In this document: positions 9,202 to 17,143 of the stretch, in pieces | How the letters are laid out: the number at the start of each line of letters is the position of its first letter | How positions within the stretch are numbered: position 1 is the stretch's first letter | DNA from: VXOI01 sp965261945 | Lineage (GTDB): Bacteria; Chloroflexota; Dehalococcoidia; Lucifugimonadales; UBA3495 | Direction of reading: 5' to 3' | Length of the DNA stretch: 64,000 bases | NCBI GenBank assembly: GCA_965261945.1 | Contig: CBDHEF010000002.1 | Coordinates: 1,178,001-1,242,000 of the forward strand | Made by a program: the position numbers and the translations under genes | The notes under the pieces: model-generated | What the model saw: the letters and a program-made list of their open reading frames with translations, nothing else | Told to the model about the DNA's origin: nothing | Databases searched by the model: none

Positions 9202-10227
9202 GTTTTGGGGTTCCGCGTACTCGGATCCGCCCAAGAGGTTCACTGCTGTGGGTCCCAGGTCCTCGGAGCGCCAGCATGCCGACCAGTGGTCGAGGCTGGT
9301 TTCCTCGAGAACCGGCGTATCGGTGGCGCACTTGTCTATGGCCCAACGGCAGCGGGCCCGGAAGGAGCATCCCTTAGGCAGGCGAACCAGGTCGGGCGGC
9401 TGCCCCTCGATGGGGTCCAGCTTGGCCCGCCGCGGCAGATCGAGGCGCGGCACGGAGCGAAGCAGGCCCACGGTGTACGGGTGGCGGGGGTTGGAGTAAA
9501 TCTCCCGCGCCGTGCCTCTTTCGATGATGCGCCCTGCGTACATGATGTTGACCCTGTCGGCATAGCGGGCCACAACGCCAAGATTGTGGGTGATGACAAT
9601 GAGCGCCACGCCGAACTCAGTGGTCAGCGACTTCATCAGCTCAAGAATCTGGGCCTGAATGGTCACGTCCAGCGCGGTGGTCGGCTCATCGGCAATGATC
9701 AGGCGGGGGTTGCAACTGAGCGCCATGGCAATCATCACGCGCTGTCGCATTCCGCCGCTGAACTGGTGGGGATACTGCTTGATGCGCTGTTCCGGGTCGG
9801 GGATGCCAACGCGCGACAGCAGGTTCACCCCCTCCCGGCGGGATTCGGACCTGTTCATTCCCTTGTGCAACTGGAGCGTCTCCGTCAGTTGCCGCTCGAC
9901 GGTTAGCACCGGGTTGAGGGACGTCATCGGCTCCTGAAAAACCATGGACATTTTTGCGCCGCGGACGTTGCGCATTTCGTCCATGCCAATCTTAAGGATG
10001 TCCTCGCCGTCCAGGAATACCTGACCGTCGACGATCTTCCCCGGCGGGTCCGGGATCAGCCTCATCAACGACAGTGCGCTGACGCTTTTGCCGCATCCGC
10101 TCTCGCCCACCAAGCCCAGCGTTTCGCCTTCTTCCAGATCATAGGACACGCCGTCCACGGCCTTAACCACGCCGTCCATTGTGAAGAAATGGGTTTGCAG
10201 GTCCTTGACTTCAAGAAGAGTGGCCAA
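9193..10227 (-). CDS. dppD: Oligopeptide/dipeptide ABC transporter ATP-binding protein (DppD/OppD type)
   Basis: Partner ATPase of dppF, 344 residues. A TTG at 10227 is chosen as start because AGGAGG sits just before it (10237-10232); a GTG at 10257 lacks this. Walker A is G-E-S-G-C-G-K-S (about 41-48), the signature F-S-G-G-M-R-Q-R, and Walker B L-I-I-A-D-E-P with T-T-A-L-D. The C-terminal oligopeptide-type extension (L-P-K-G-C-S-F-R-A-R-C) is present. About 500 bp upstream is the divergent thi operon. The ATPase pair without permeases is unusual for a dpp/opp locus but common in genomes with scattered peptide transporters. Confidence 0.9.
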   Translation of the reverse strand: MATLLEVKDLQTHFFTMDGVVKAVDGVSYDLEEGETLGLVGESGCGKSVSALSLMRLIPDPPGKIVDGQVFLDGEDILKIGMDEMRNVRGAKMSMVFQEPMTSLNPVLTVERQLTETLQLHKGMNRSESRREGVNLLSRVGIPDPEQRIKQYPHQFSGGMRQRVMIAMALSCNPRLIIADEPTTALDVTIQAQILELMKSLTTEFGVALIVITHNLGVVARYADRVNIMYAGRIIERGTAREIYSNPRHPYTVGLLRSVPRLDLPRRAKLDPIEGQPPDLVRLPKGCSFRARCRWAIDKCATDTPVLEETSLDHWSACWRSEDLGPTAVNLLGGSEYAEPQNAS

Positions 10228-10554
10228 ATGACCTCCTTTGAGCCGACTCGACGGCACACTGAAATCGTGTACTTACTGTGTACTTACCCGGTGCGCGCCG
10301 CTTGATGTCCTTGATGCGGCGAGCCGGGGATGCCACGGTCCGAGCAATATAGACACATCTTAAAAGTTAGTGAATTATGGAGTAAGCAACCACCAATTGC
10401 AAACCTGGAGGTTCATCTTCGGGGCGCTTCAAGGCTCCCCTTCCCTCGGGGACAGGGAGCGCCGAAACGCCCTGGGCAACCGTCGGCCGTGTCGTTGACG
10501 TGTCGCTGCGGGCAGTGGTAAGCTGTTTCGAGAATTGAGCGACGCAAGTGTGTT

Positions 10555-10650
10555 CTGGCGGGAGCTTGGGGAAGCCAGGCTGAGAGGGCGGCCACTATCG
10601 CCGCCGACCGTCTGTACCTGACCCGGGCAACACCGGCGCAGGGACAAGAC
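10555..10650 (+). ncRNA. TPP riboswitch (THI element)
   Basis: Upstream of thiG. It contains the conserved CTGAGA (10580-10585) after a CCAGG arm, a variable GC-rich stem, then ACCTGA (10616-10621), CCGGG..CCGG pairing, and CGCAGGGA (10637-10644). These are the hallmark blocks of the thiamine-pyrophosphate aptamer. The normal ACCTGATC block is slightly altered (ACCTGACC), but pairing is kept. It should repress the thi operon when TPP is abundant. Confidence 0.88.
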
Positions 10651-10673
10651 GACTGGCTTGGTTATGCCCAACG

Positions 10674-10707
10674 GCCGCCCGGAATTCTCCCGGCGGCTGT
10701 TTGTTTA
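10674..10707 (+). terminator. Riboswitch expression platform: intrinsic terminator
   Basis: GCCGCC..GG (from 10674) pairs with CC..GGCGGC around an AATTCT loop and is followed by TGTTTGTTT. It lies between the aptamer and the thiG ribosome-binding site, consistent with transcription-termination control. Confidence 0.65.
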
Positions 10708-10739
10708 CGGGCCGTCGACGCTTTAGGAGCAGGTTCGAG

Positions 10740-11531
10740 ATGTCGGACGAACTGGTAATCGCGGGCAAGACATTCAAGTCGCGGCTGATTGTCGGCACCG
10801 GCCGCTACCGCACCATGGAAGAAATGGTCGCCGCCGTCGAAGCCTCCGGCACCGAGATGATAACGGTGGCCATCCGGCGGCTGGACCTCGACGACCCCAC
10901 CAGCAAGACGCTGCTGGACTATATCGACTGGGGCCGCTATCAGATGCTCCCCAACACCGCCGGTTGCGCCACGGTCGAAGAGGCCCTTTTTGTGGCCAGG
11001 CTGGGCCGCGAGGTGGGACAGACGAACTTCGTCAAGCTGGAAGTAATACCCGACGCCAAGTATCTGTTCCCCGATGGAGCCGCCACCCTGGAAGCAGCCC
11101 GCCGTCTGGTCGAAGAGGGCTTCGTCGTTCTCCCATACATCCACGCCGACCCTGTTCTGGCCAAGAACCTGGAAGACGTTGGCTGCGCCACTGTGATGCC
11201 CCTCGGTTCGGCCATCGGCTCCGGCCAGGGGATCCACACACGCGAGGAAGTCCGCATCATAATCGAGCAGGCCAGGGTGCCGGTGGTTGTGGATGCCGGG
11301 CTGGCCGTGCCGTCCGACGCCTCGCAGGCCCTGGAGATGGGCGCGGACGCCGTGCTGGTCAACACTGCCATCGCCCAGGCCGCCGACCCCGCGCTCATGG
11401 CCGAGGCCTTCAAGTCCGGCGTGGAGGCGGGCCGAAAAGCGTACTTGGCCGGCCGCATCGCGGTGCGCCAATATGCCGCCGCCAGCAGCCCAACCACCGA
11501 CGTTCCCCAGCCTGCGGCAGCCGGGGCCTAG
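10740..11531 (+). CDS. thiG: Thiazole synthase ThiG
   Basis: Forms the thiazole phosphate ring of thiamine from deoxyxylulose 5-phosphate, dehydroglycine and ThiS thiocarboxylate in the cytoplasm. The start M-S-D-E-L is chosen because AGGAG lies 11 nt upstream; a longer reading from 10701 would run through the leader. The 263-residue protein shows the N-terminal G-T-G-R-Y block, R-R-L-D, P-N-T-A-G-C, and N-F-V-K-L-E-V-I-P-D, whose Lys (about 99) is the imine-forming lysine. The phosphate-binding loop is P-L-G-S-A-I-G-S-G-Q-G. It is first gene of thiG-thiE-thiS behind a TPP riboswitch. Confidence 0.96.
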   Translation: MSDELVIAGKTFKSRLIVGTGRYRTMEEMVAAVEASGTEMITVAIRRLDLDDPTSKTLLDYIDWGRYQMLPNTAGCATVEEALFVARLGREVGQTNFVKLEVIPDAKYLFPDGAATLEAARRLVEEGFVVLPYIHADPVLAKNLEDVGCATVMPLGSAIGSGQGIHTREEVRIIIEQARVPVVVDAGLAVPSDASQALEMGADAVLVNTAIAQAADPALMAEAFKSGVEAGRKAYLAGRIAVRQYAAASSPTTDVPQPAAAGA

Positions 11532-11550
11532 CCGGAGCCAGGCAAGAGGG

Positions 11551-12261
11551 ATGCCGGATACCGCGCCTGACATGGCGGCTGTGCTGCAACTCCCCTGCCT
11601 GTGCCTGGTCGCCGACTGCTCGGTTGTCGGGCCCGACGATTTGGCGCCACGAGTTGCCCGGGCAGTGGACGGGGGCGTTACTCTCGTACAGCTTCGCGCC
11701 AAGGAACTTTCGGGCGGGCGAATGCTGACGCTGGCGACAGAACTGAAGAGGGCGATAGAAGGCCGTGCGACTTTGCTGGTGAACGATCGCGTCGACGTGG
11801 CCTCAGCCGCCGGAGCCGCCGGAGTTCAGCTCGGCGAGGAAGCGCTGCCCGTATCGGCGGCAAGACAAATGCTCCCTGCCGGGTCGCTCATCGGGCGGTC
11901 AGTGCATTCGGCCAGCGGAGCGGACCGCGCGGCTGCCGACGGCGCTGATTTTCTGCTCCTCGGCACCATGTTCGCCACCGGCTCGCACCCAGGAGCGACG
12001 CCGGCAGGGCCGGGTCTGATGCGTGAATCGGCGGGCCGCTGCGATCGTCCCCTCATCGGAATTGGCGGCATCACGTCTGCAAACGTGGCCGAAGTGATGG
12101 CTTCGGGAGCCTCTGGCGTAGCGGTCATCCGCAGTATCCTGGCCGCCGTTGATCCCCGGCAGGCCGCCCTTGAGCTTTCCTCGGCGTTGCGCATCTCCTG
12201 GCGTGAGGCCCAAACCAGGCTCGATACCTCTGTTCGATCAACAGCCGGCCGCCCATTTTGA
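11551..12261 (+). CDS. thiE: Thiamine-phosphate synthase ThiE
   Basis: Couples HMP-pyrophosphate with thiazole phosphate to give thiamine phosphate. The ATG at 11551 has a purine-rich site (CAAGAGGG) and lies 19 nt after thiG. The 236-residue TIM-barrel shows V-T-L-V-Q-L-R-A-K, V-N-D-R-V-D-V-A, A-G-V-Q-L-G-E, I-G-R-S-V-H-S, L-G-T-M-F-A-T-G-S-H-P-G and G-I-G-G-I. These are the family's substrate- and pyrophosphate-binding blocks. An in-frame extension upstream to 11287 overlaps thiG and is rejected. It is co-transcribed with thiG and thiS. Confidence 0.95.
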   Translation: MPDTAPDMAAVLQLPCLCLVADCSVVGPDDLAPRVARAVDGGVTLVQLRAKELSGGRMLTLATELKRAIEGRATLLVNDRVDVASAAGAAGVQLGEEALPVSAARQMLPAGSLIGRSVHSASGADRAAADGADFLLLGTMFATGSHPGATPAGPGLMRESAGRCDRPLIGIGGITSANVAEVMASGASGVAVIRSILAAVDPRQAALELSSALRISWREAQTRLDTSVRSTAGRPF

Positions 12262-12279
12262 CCGGAGGCCGATTTCGGC

Positions 12280-12483
12280 ATGATTAACCTGATGGTAAAC
12301 GGCAAGCCGCGCCCCATTGACGACAGCCAGGACCTGGAGTCCTATCTCAATTCCTTCGGGTTGGATCTCAAGCATGTGGCCGTGGGGTACAACGGTGAAG
12401 TGCTCAAGCGCGAGCAGTACCCGGAAGTGACTCTGCAAGAAGGCGACATTCTGGAAATTGTGCGCCCCGTTGGCGGCGGCTGA
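12280..12483 (+). CDS. thiS: Sulfur carrier protein ThiS
   Basis: A 67-residue ubiquitin-fold carrier that ends in the required Gly-Gly (V-G-G-G), the site of thiocarboxylation by ThiF and sulfur donors. It opens M-I-N-L-M-V-N-G-K-P, the usual first strand. It lies 18 nt after thiE. No thiF, thiO, thiC or thiD is in the window. Confidence 0.95.
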   Translation: MINLMVNGKPRPIDDSQDLESYLNSFGLDLKHVAVGYNGEVLKREQYPEVTLQEGDILEIVRPVGGG

Positions 12484-12556
12484 CAAAGTTGCCGTGATCG
12501 GCCCGGCCACTGGCGTCGCTGTTTGCGCGTGTTCAAAGATGGCGGCGAGGTAAACT

Positions 12557-12814
12557 ATGTCTCAACAGCCGCCCCTCAGCCTCGAGGAACTGGACCCTGT
12601 GCTACGGCAATTGCTGGGCGATCACCGGGACAAGACACTGGCGTGGATGCACCGGGAGCCCGGCGCGTGGGGCTACCTGGCGGGTCAGGGCGTCGCCGCC
12701 ACCCGTAGACACTTGGGCCGACAGTTGACCGATCCCGAGCGTCGCATGGTGTGGAGCCGTTTGTGGTGGTGGCTGGAGCAGTTGAAGCTGCGCCTTCAGG
12801 AACCTCGCTGCTAA
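12557..12814 (+). CDS. Conserved-looking small protein after the thi operon
   Basis: An 85-residue protein that is not recognised. It is Trp- and Arg-rich, with W-G-Y-L-A-G-Q-G-V-A-A-T-R-R-H-L and D-P-E-R-R-M-V-W-S-R-L-W-W-W near its C-terminus. An AGAT-GGCGGCGAGG purine-rich tract precedes the ATG. Distance from thiS is 73 nt on the same strand, so it may be the operon's last gene. No transmembrane segment is clear; an amphipathic helix is likely. Confidence 0.55.
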   Translation: MSQQPPLSLEELDPVLRQLLGDHRDKTLAWMHREPGAWGYLAGQGVAATRRHLGRQLTDPERRMVWSRLWWWLEQLKLRLQEPRC

Positions 12815-12905
12815 CCTTGCTTTCCCAGCTTTCCCACCCTCAATTCCCAGACAGCTTACTTCTTTAGACACGTATCGTCGGCGACGTTGAACTTACGAAT
12901 TCCTG

Positions 12906-12934
12906 TTACGCAGTTGCCGAATTGCGGTTATACT
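12906..12934 (+). promoter_or_regulatory. Possible promoter before the ABC/RND cluster
   Basis: TTACGC, 17 nt, TATACT lies about 100 nt upstream of the ABC ATPase gene. The -10 match is good and the -35 is weak. Confidence 0.3.
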
Positions 12935-13036
12935 GGGGACAGGCGCTTTGGGTGGGTAATCTCCTATGAGTCCAGCCCGACTACGTTTTTCGTATGCGCA
13001 TGGAAGACTGGAAGTGTTAAATAAATCGGAGCCATC

Positions 13037-13735
13037 ATGCACGATCCAATTGTCCGGGCAGTAGGGATCCACAAGACCTACGACACTGGCAAAGTCCAGG
13101 TGAACGCGCTTCGCGGCGTGGACCTGTCGGTAGGCCGGGGGGAAATGGTTGCCATCATGGGTCCCAGCGGCTGCGGCAAAACCACCATGCTCAACTGCCT
13201 GTCCGGGCTGGACGACGTGGACTCGGGGCAGGTGACCATAGACGGCGTGGTGCTGCACGATCTTCCCGATGACGAGCGCACCGACTACCGGGCGAGGAGC
13301 ATGGGCTTCGTGTTTCAACTCTACAACCTGCTGCCGGTTCTCTCTTCAGTGGAAAACGTGGAGATGCCATTGTTGCTTTCCGGGGTCAGCGCCACCGATG
13401 CCAGGCGTCGCTCCATGGATATGCTGCAACAGGTCGGATTGGCCGACCGCGCCAATCACTTGCCGAGCGAACTTTCCGGCGGTCAGCGGCAGCGAGTTAC
13501 CATCGCCAGGGCCCTGGTCAATCAGCCGGCGATCATCTGGGCCGACGAACCCACTGGCGACCTGGACAGCGAAACCGCCGATGAAATCATGGGCCTCATC
13601 ACAGAACTCAATCGCGCCAACGGGCAGAGCTTCATCCTGGTCACTCACTCCGACGAAGTGGGCCGAATGGCTCATCGCATCGTCCGTATGCGCGACGGCG
13701 CCATCGTGGATGATGGTCTCGTTCGCGGAGCCTGA
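13037..13735 (+). CDS. ABC transporter ATP-binding protein, MacB/LolD type
   Basis: A 232-residue ATPase with Walker A G-P-S-G-C-G-K-T-T, signature L-S-G-G-Q-R-Q-R, Walker B I-I-W-A-D-E-P followed by T-G-D-L-D, and H-loop T-H-S. The T-G-D-L-D variant and short length are typical of the MacB/LolD/FtsE class, which drives FtsX-like permeases in extrusion or lipoprotein release rather than import. The matching permease is two genes on (17144), with an RND pump between them. It is probably the first gene of a three-gene transcription unit. Confidence 0.9.
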   Translation: MHDPIVRAVGIHKTYDTGKVQVNALRGVDLSVGRGEMVAIMGPSGCGKTTMLNCLSGLDDVDSGQVTIDGVVLHDLPDDERTDYRARSMGFVFQLYNLLPVLSSVENVEMPLLLSGVSATDARRRSMDMLQQVGLADRANHLPSELSGGQRQRVTIARALVNQPAIIWADEPTGDLDSETADEIMGLITELNRANGQSFILVTHSDEVGRMAHRIVRMRDGAIVDDGLVRGA

Positions 13736-13941
13736 CCGTCCAATGGCGTACGCGGCTCGGCCCCATGCCTTAAGAGTTCGTTAGCAACTTTCTGGATAAG
13801 CCCTGTTGCGTCAATAATTCAAGACAATCCGCCATGTCCGAAACAATCTAGCCACCGGCCCCGCCCAAGCCGTCGCTGTCGCTTCCTGAAAGCGGACAGG
13901 ACGGCCAATTTTTACGCAGAACCTGCCACTAGGGAGAGCCA

Positions 13942-16900
13942 ATGCGCTTCATCACCGCCGCCGCCCTCAAAAGACGGACCGTCACCCTCCTTGCCGTGGT
14001 AATTCTATTGGCCGGTGGCGTCTTCGCCTACAACTCCCTGCAAGTGGAGTTGTTCCCGGAGATAGAATTTCCTCTGGTGACCGTGAACACCTCCTACCCC
14101 GGAGCCGACCCGCAGGGAGTTGTGCAGGACGTCACCTTTCCCATTGAGCGCGCCATCTCTGGCGCCGAGGGGTTGGAAACCGTCCAATCGAGCAGCTTTG
14201 AGGGCAATTCCATTGTCCTCGCCACGTTCAAATTCGGCACTGATATGTCCAGCGCCGAGAGCTATATAGAATCCGCCGTGAGCGGGTTGGCCCTTCCCGC
14301 AGGCGCGGAAAGTCCCGACGTGGGCCGGTTCAACCCAGACCAGTTCCCAGTATTGCAGTTCAGCGTTATCTCGGATGCGGGAGTCGAGGACATCACGGAA
14401 GTGGTGCGGTCCATGATTCTCCCTGAGCTTACCGGGGTGGAAGGAATCCTCCAGACGATCGTGTCCGGCGACGTAGAGCGCCAGGTGAGGGTGTCCGTGG
14501 ACCCGGACAGGATGCAGGCCACCGGTATCGGCCTGCCCCAGATTGCGGCCGCTTTGAGCGACAATAACGTCATCCTGCCGGCCGGCCTAATAACAGGCGG
14601 CGGCGCCTCGGTACCTGTCAAGACCATTCACACGCTGGGTTCGGTGGATGAAATCAGGACTCTGGTGGTCGGGGCTACCCCTTCCGGTCCGGTCATGCTG
14701 GAAGACGTGGCCACAGTCGTCCTGACTGACGCCGTGCCATCCAGCATCTCCCGCACCAACGGCAAACCGGCCGTGAGCGTATCGGTCGTGAAGGAGGCCG
14801 AAACCAACACCATCGAGGTGACCGAAGACGTGCGCGCGGCGCTGGACGGCCTTGCGCTGCCTCCTGGCGTCGACATCGTCATCGTTTCCGACCAGGGGCC
14901 GGAAATCCAGGAACAGATTGACACCCTGCTCCAGGAGGCGTTGTTTGGCTTCCTGTTCGCTGTCGCCGTTGTGTTTATTTTCATGCTGACCATCCGGCCC
15001 ACGGTGATTCGGGGAATCTTTTCGTCGCTGCGCCCCACGGCAGTCATCGCGCTTTCCATTCCGTTGAGCGTCCTGACGGGCGTGCTGCTGATGACCTGGC
15101 AGGACATGACCCTGAACTTCATGACCCTGGGCGGGCTTGCCATATCGGTTGGCCGGGTGGTCGACGACGCCATCGTGGTGCTGGAAAACGTGTACCGCCA
15201 CATACAGGCTGGGCGCGAGCGGTGGCGGGCCGCGCTGGACGCCACCACCGAGGTCGGCCCGGCCATTCTCGCCTCCACGCTGACCACGATAGTGGTGTTC
15301 ATTCCGCTGGGTTTCATTCAAGGGCTGGTTGGGGCTTTCTTCCTGCCCTTCGCACTGACGGTGATGTTCGCTTTGGCGGCGTCGCTGGCCGTGGCGCTGA
15401 CGGCGGTGCCGGTGCTGGGGGCATACCTGCTGCGTCCCGGCGACCTGCCCGAGGGGGCCGGCGAGGACGACATCGCCTTCGTCAACGAGACGTGGATGCA
15501 GAGGACCTACACCCCGGCGCTCCGTTGGGCGCTGGGCCACAAGGCAGTCACCATACTGGGAGCGGTCGTGCTTACCGTGGCCAGCCTGGCCCTGCTGAGC
15601 CTCATTCCGGTAACGCTGTTCCCCAGCGGCGGCCAGCAGTACATCGAGGTGAACCTGACGTTGCCGCCCGGAACACCCCCCGACCGCACGCTGGCCGAGG
15701 TCTTGCTGGTTGAGGAAAGAGTCCGGGACATTGCGGAAATATACACCGCAACCGTGGGCGCCACCAACCTGGGCAGCGGGGGCATACCCGGCTCCTTCAA
15801 CCAGGCGAGTATGCTGATCGCCCTGACCCCGGACGCCCCCGAAAACAGCGCCAGCACGTTGAGGCAGGATTTGTCCGGCACCGGAAACTTGGTGCAAGTG
15901 ACCGAAATAAGCGACGGCCCTCCCACATCCGGGGTCGAAATCAGCATTTCCGGGCCGGACTACGACGACATCACCAGAATATCGCAAGAGTTGGTCGCAT
16001 CCCTGGCTGAGGTGGATGGCGTAGTCAACCTGAGAAGCGACGTCGCCCAGGCCCGGCAGGAGTTAGCGGTCGAAGTGGACCCCGCTGCTGCGGCAGGAAT
16101 AGGCCTGACCGCCCGCCAGGTCGGGTTCCAGCTAAGCCAGTTCCTGGTGGGCCGAGCCGTTACCACAATCAACATCGACGGCAGGGCCACCGAGGTTGTG
16201 CTGTCGGGCAACCGCGACGCCGTCAGCAGCCTCGAAAAGGTGGGGAATCTGGTCATCGCGGGGCCGGCGGGGGCCGTTACTTTAAGTGAACTGGCAGACC
16301 TGACCACGAGGGAGGGGCCGGTCACCATCAGCCGCACCGACCAGCAGAGATCCGCCAGCATCACCGGCGACATCACCGCTGATGACGCTCAGTCCGTGGG
16401 CACGGAGATCGACCGCGTCATATCTGAATTGGACCTGCCGTCTGGCCTGACAATAACCAGCGGAGGCATTTTCGCCGACATTGCCGAGGGCTTTCAGGCT
16501 ATATTCCTCTCGATGGCGGTGGGAATTATCCTGATGTACCTGGTGATGGTGGCGAGCCTGGGCTCCCTGCGAAACCCCATCGTCATCGTTACCAGCCTGC
16601 CGCTGGCTCTCATAGGCGTGCTGGTGGCCCTGGCGATAACCGGGCGCTCACTGGGGCTTCCGGCCATGATGGGCCTGCTTCTGCTAATCGGGATCGTGGT
16701 AACCAACGCCATCGTCCTGATTGCTTTCGTGGAACAGTTGAGGGAACGGGGAATGTCGGTGATGGATGCTCTGATAACGGGAGGCCGGGTGCGGTTGCGC
16801 CCGATCCTGATGACGGCGCTCACCACCAGCTTTGCCCTGCTGCCCCTGGCGGCCTTCTCCGGCGGTGAGGGCGGTATCATAAGTTCGGAACTCGCTACGG

Positions 16901-17037
16901 TGGTAATCGGCGGACTGATCAGCTCCACTGCTCTAACGCTCATCGTCGTGCCGGTCGTTTACTACCTGTTCAACGTCAGTATTCCGGGGCTTCTGGGCAG
17001 GCTGCGGCCCGCAGTCGCCGCCGTTTCCAGCGGATAA
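13942..17037 (+). CDS. RND-family efflux transporter (AcrB/HAE1-like)
   Basis: A 1031-residue inner-membrane pump with the two-fold RND layout. There is one N-terminal helix, a large periplasmic domain opening E-L-F-P-E-I-E-F-P, six helices from about 330 to 500, and a second periplasmic loop and helices to the end. The fourth-helix proton-relay motif is seen as G-G-L-A-I-S-V-G-R-V-V-D-D-A-I-V-V-L-E-N-V, with paired aspartates as in AcrB. No membrane-fusion protein or outer-membrane factor gene lies nearby, as is often so in organisms lacking a classical outer membrane. It sits between the ABC ATPase and FtsX-like permease genes. Confidence 0.92.
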   Translation: MRFITAAALKRRTVTLLAVVILLAGGVFAYNSLQVELFPEIEFPLVTVNTSYPGADPQGVVQDVTFPIERAISGAEGLETVQSSSFEGNSIVLATFKFGTDMSSAESYIESAVSGLALPAGAESPDVGRFNPDQFPVLQFSVISDAGVEDITEVVRSMILPELTGVEGILQTIVSGDVERQVRVSVDPDRMQATGIGLPQIAAALSDNNVILPAGLITGGGASVPVKTIHTLGSVDEIRTLVVGATPSGPVMLEDVATVVLTDAVPSSISRTNGKPAVSVSVVKEAETNTIEVTEDVRAALDGLALPPGVDIVIVSDQGPEIQEQIDTLLQEALFGFLFAVAVVFIFMLTIRPTVIRGIFSSLRPTAVIALSIPLSVLTGVLLMTWQDMTLNFMTLGGLAISVGRVVDDAIVVLENVYRHIQAGRERWRAALDATTEVGPAILASTLTTIVVFIPLGFIQGLVGAFFLPFALTVMFALAASLAVALTAVPVLGAYLLRPGDLPEGAGEDDIAFVNETWMQRTYTPALRWALGHKAVTILGAVVLTVASLALLSLIPVTLFPSGGQQYIEVNLTLPPGTPPDRTLAEVLLVEERVRDIAEIYTATVGATNLGSGGIPGSFNQASMLIALTPDAPENSASTLRQDLSGTGNLVQVTEISDGPPTSGVEISISGPDYDDITRISQELVASLAEVDGVVNLRSDVAQARQELAVEVDPAAAAGIGLTARQVGFQLSQFLVGRAVTTINIDGRATEVVLSGNRDAVSSLEKVGNLVIAGPAGAVTLSELADLTTREGPVTISRTDQQRSASITGDITADDAQSVGTEIDRVISELDLPSGLTITSGGIFADIAEGFQAIFLSMAVGIILMYLVMVASLGSLRNPIVIVTSLPLALIGVLVALAITGRSLGLPAMMGLLLLIGIVVTNAIVLIAFVEQLRERGMSVMDALITGGRVRLRPILMTALTTSFALLPLAAFSGGEGGIISSELATVVIGGLISSTALTLIVVPVVYYLFNVSIPGLLGRLRPAVAAVSSG

Positions 17038-17143
17038 GCCGAGGGGTATCGGCCAGTTTCGCCTATTAGCGGCCTCCCCGGCTCGTCAAGCGTCCGGGAG
17101 CGTCGTGGCCCGGTAGTATCCTTGCGGATTTTCGGAGTAGCAG

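Noticed and set aside
11287..11550. Long N-terminal extension of thiE
   Set aside because: Overlaps thiG and is Arg/Pro/Trp-rich shadow sequence; ATG 11551 fits the family length.
14587..15987. 466-residue open frame antisense to the RND gene
   Set aside because: Shadow of a GC-rich gene; composition is Gly/His/Gln-rich with no family pattern, and the sense strand encodes a clear RND transporter.
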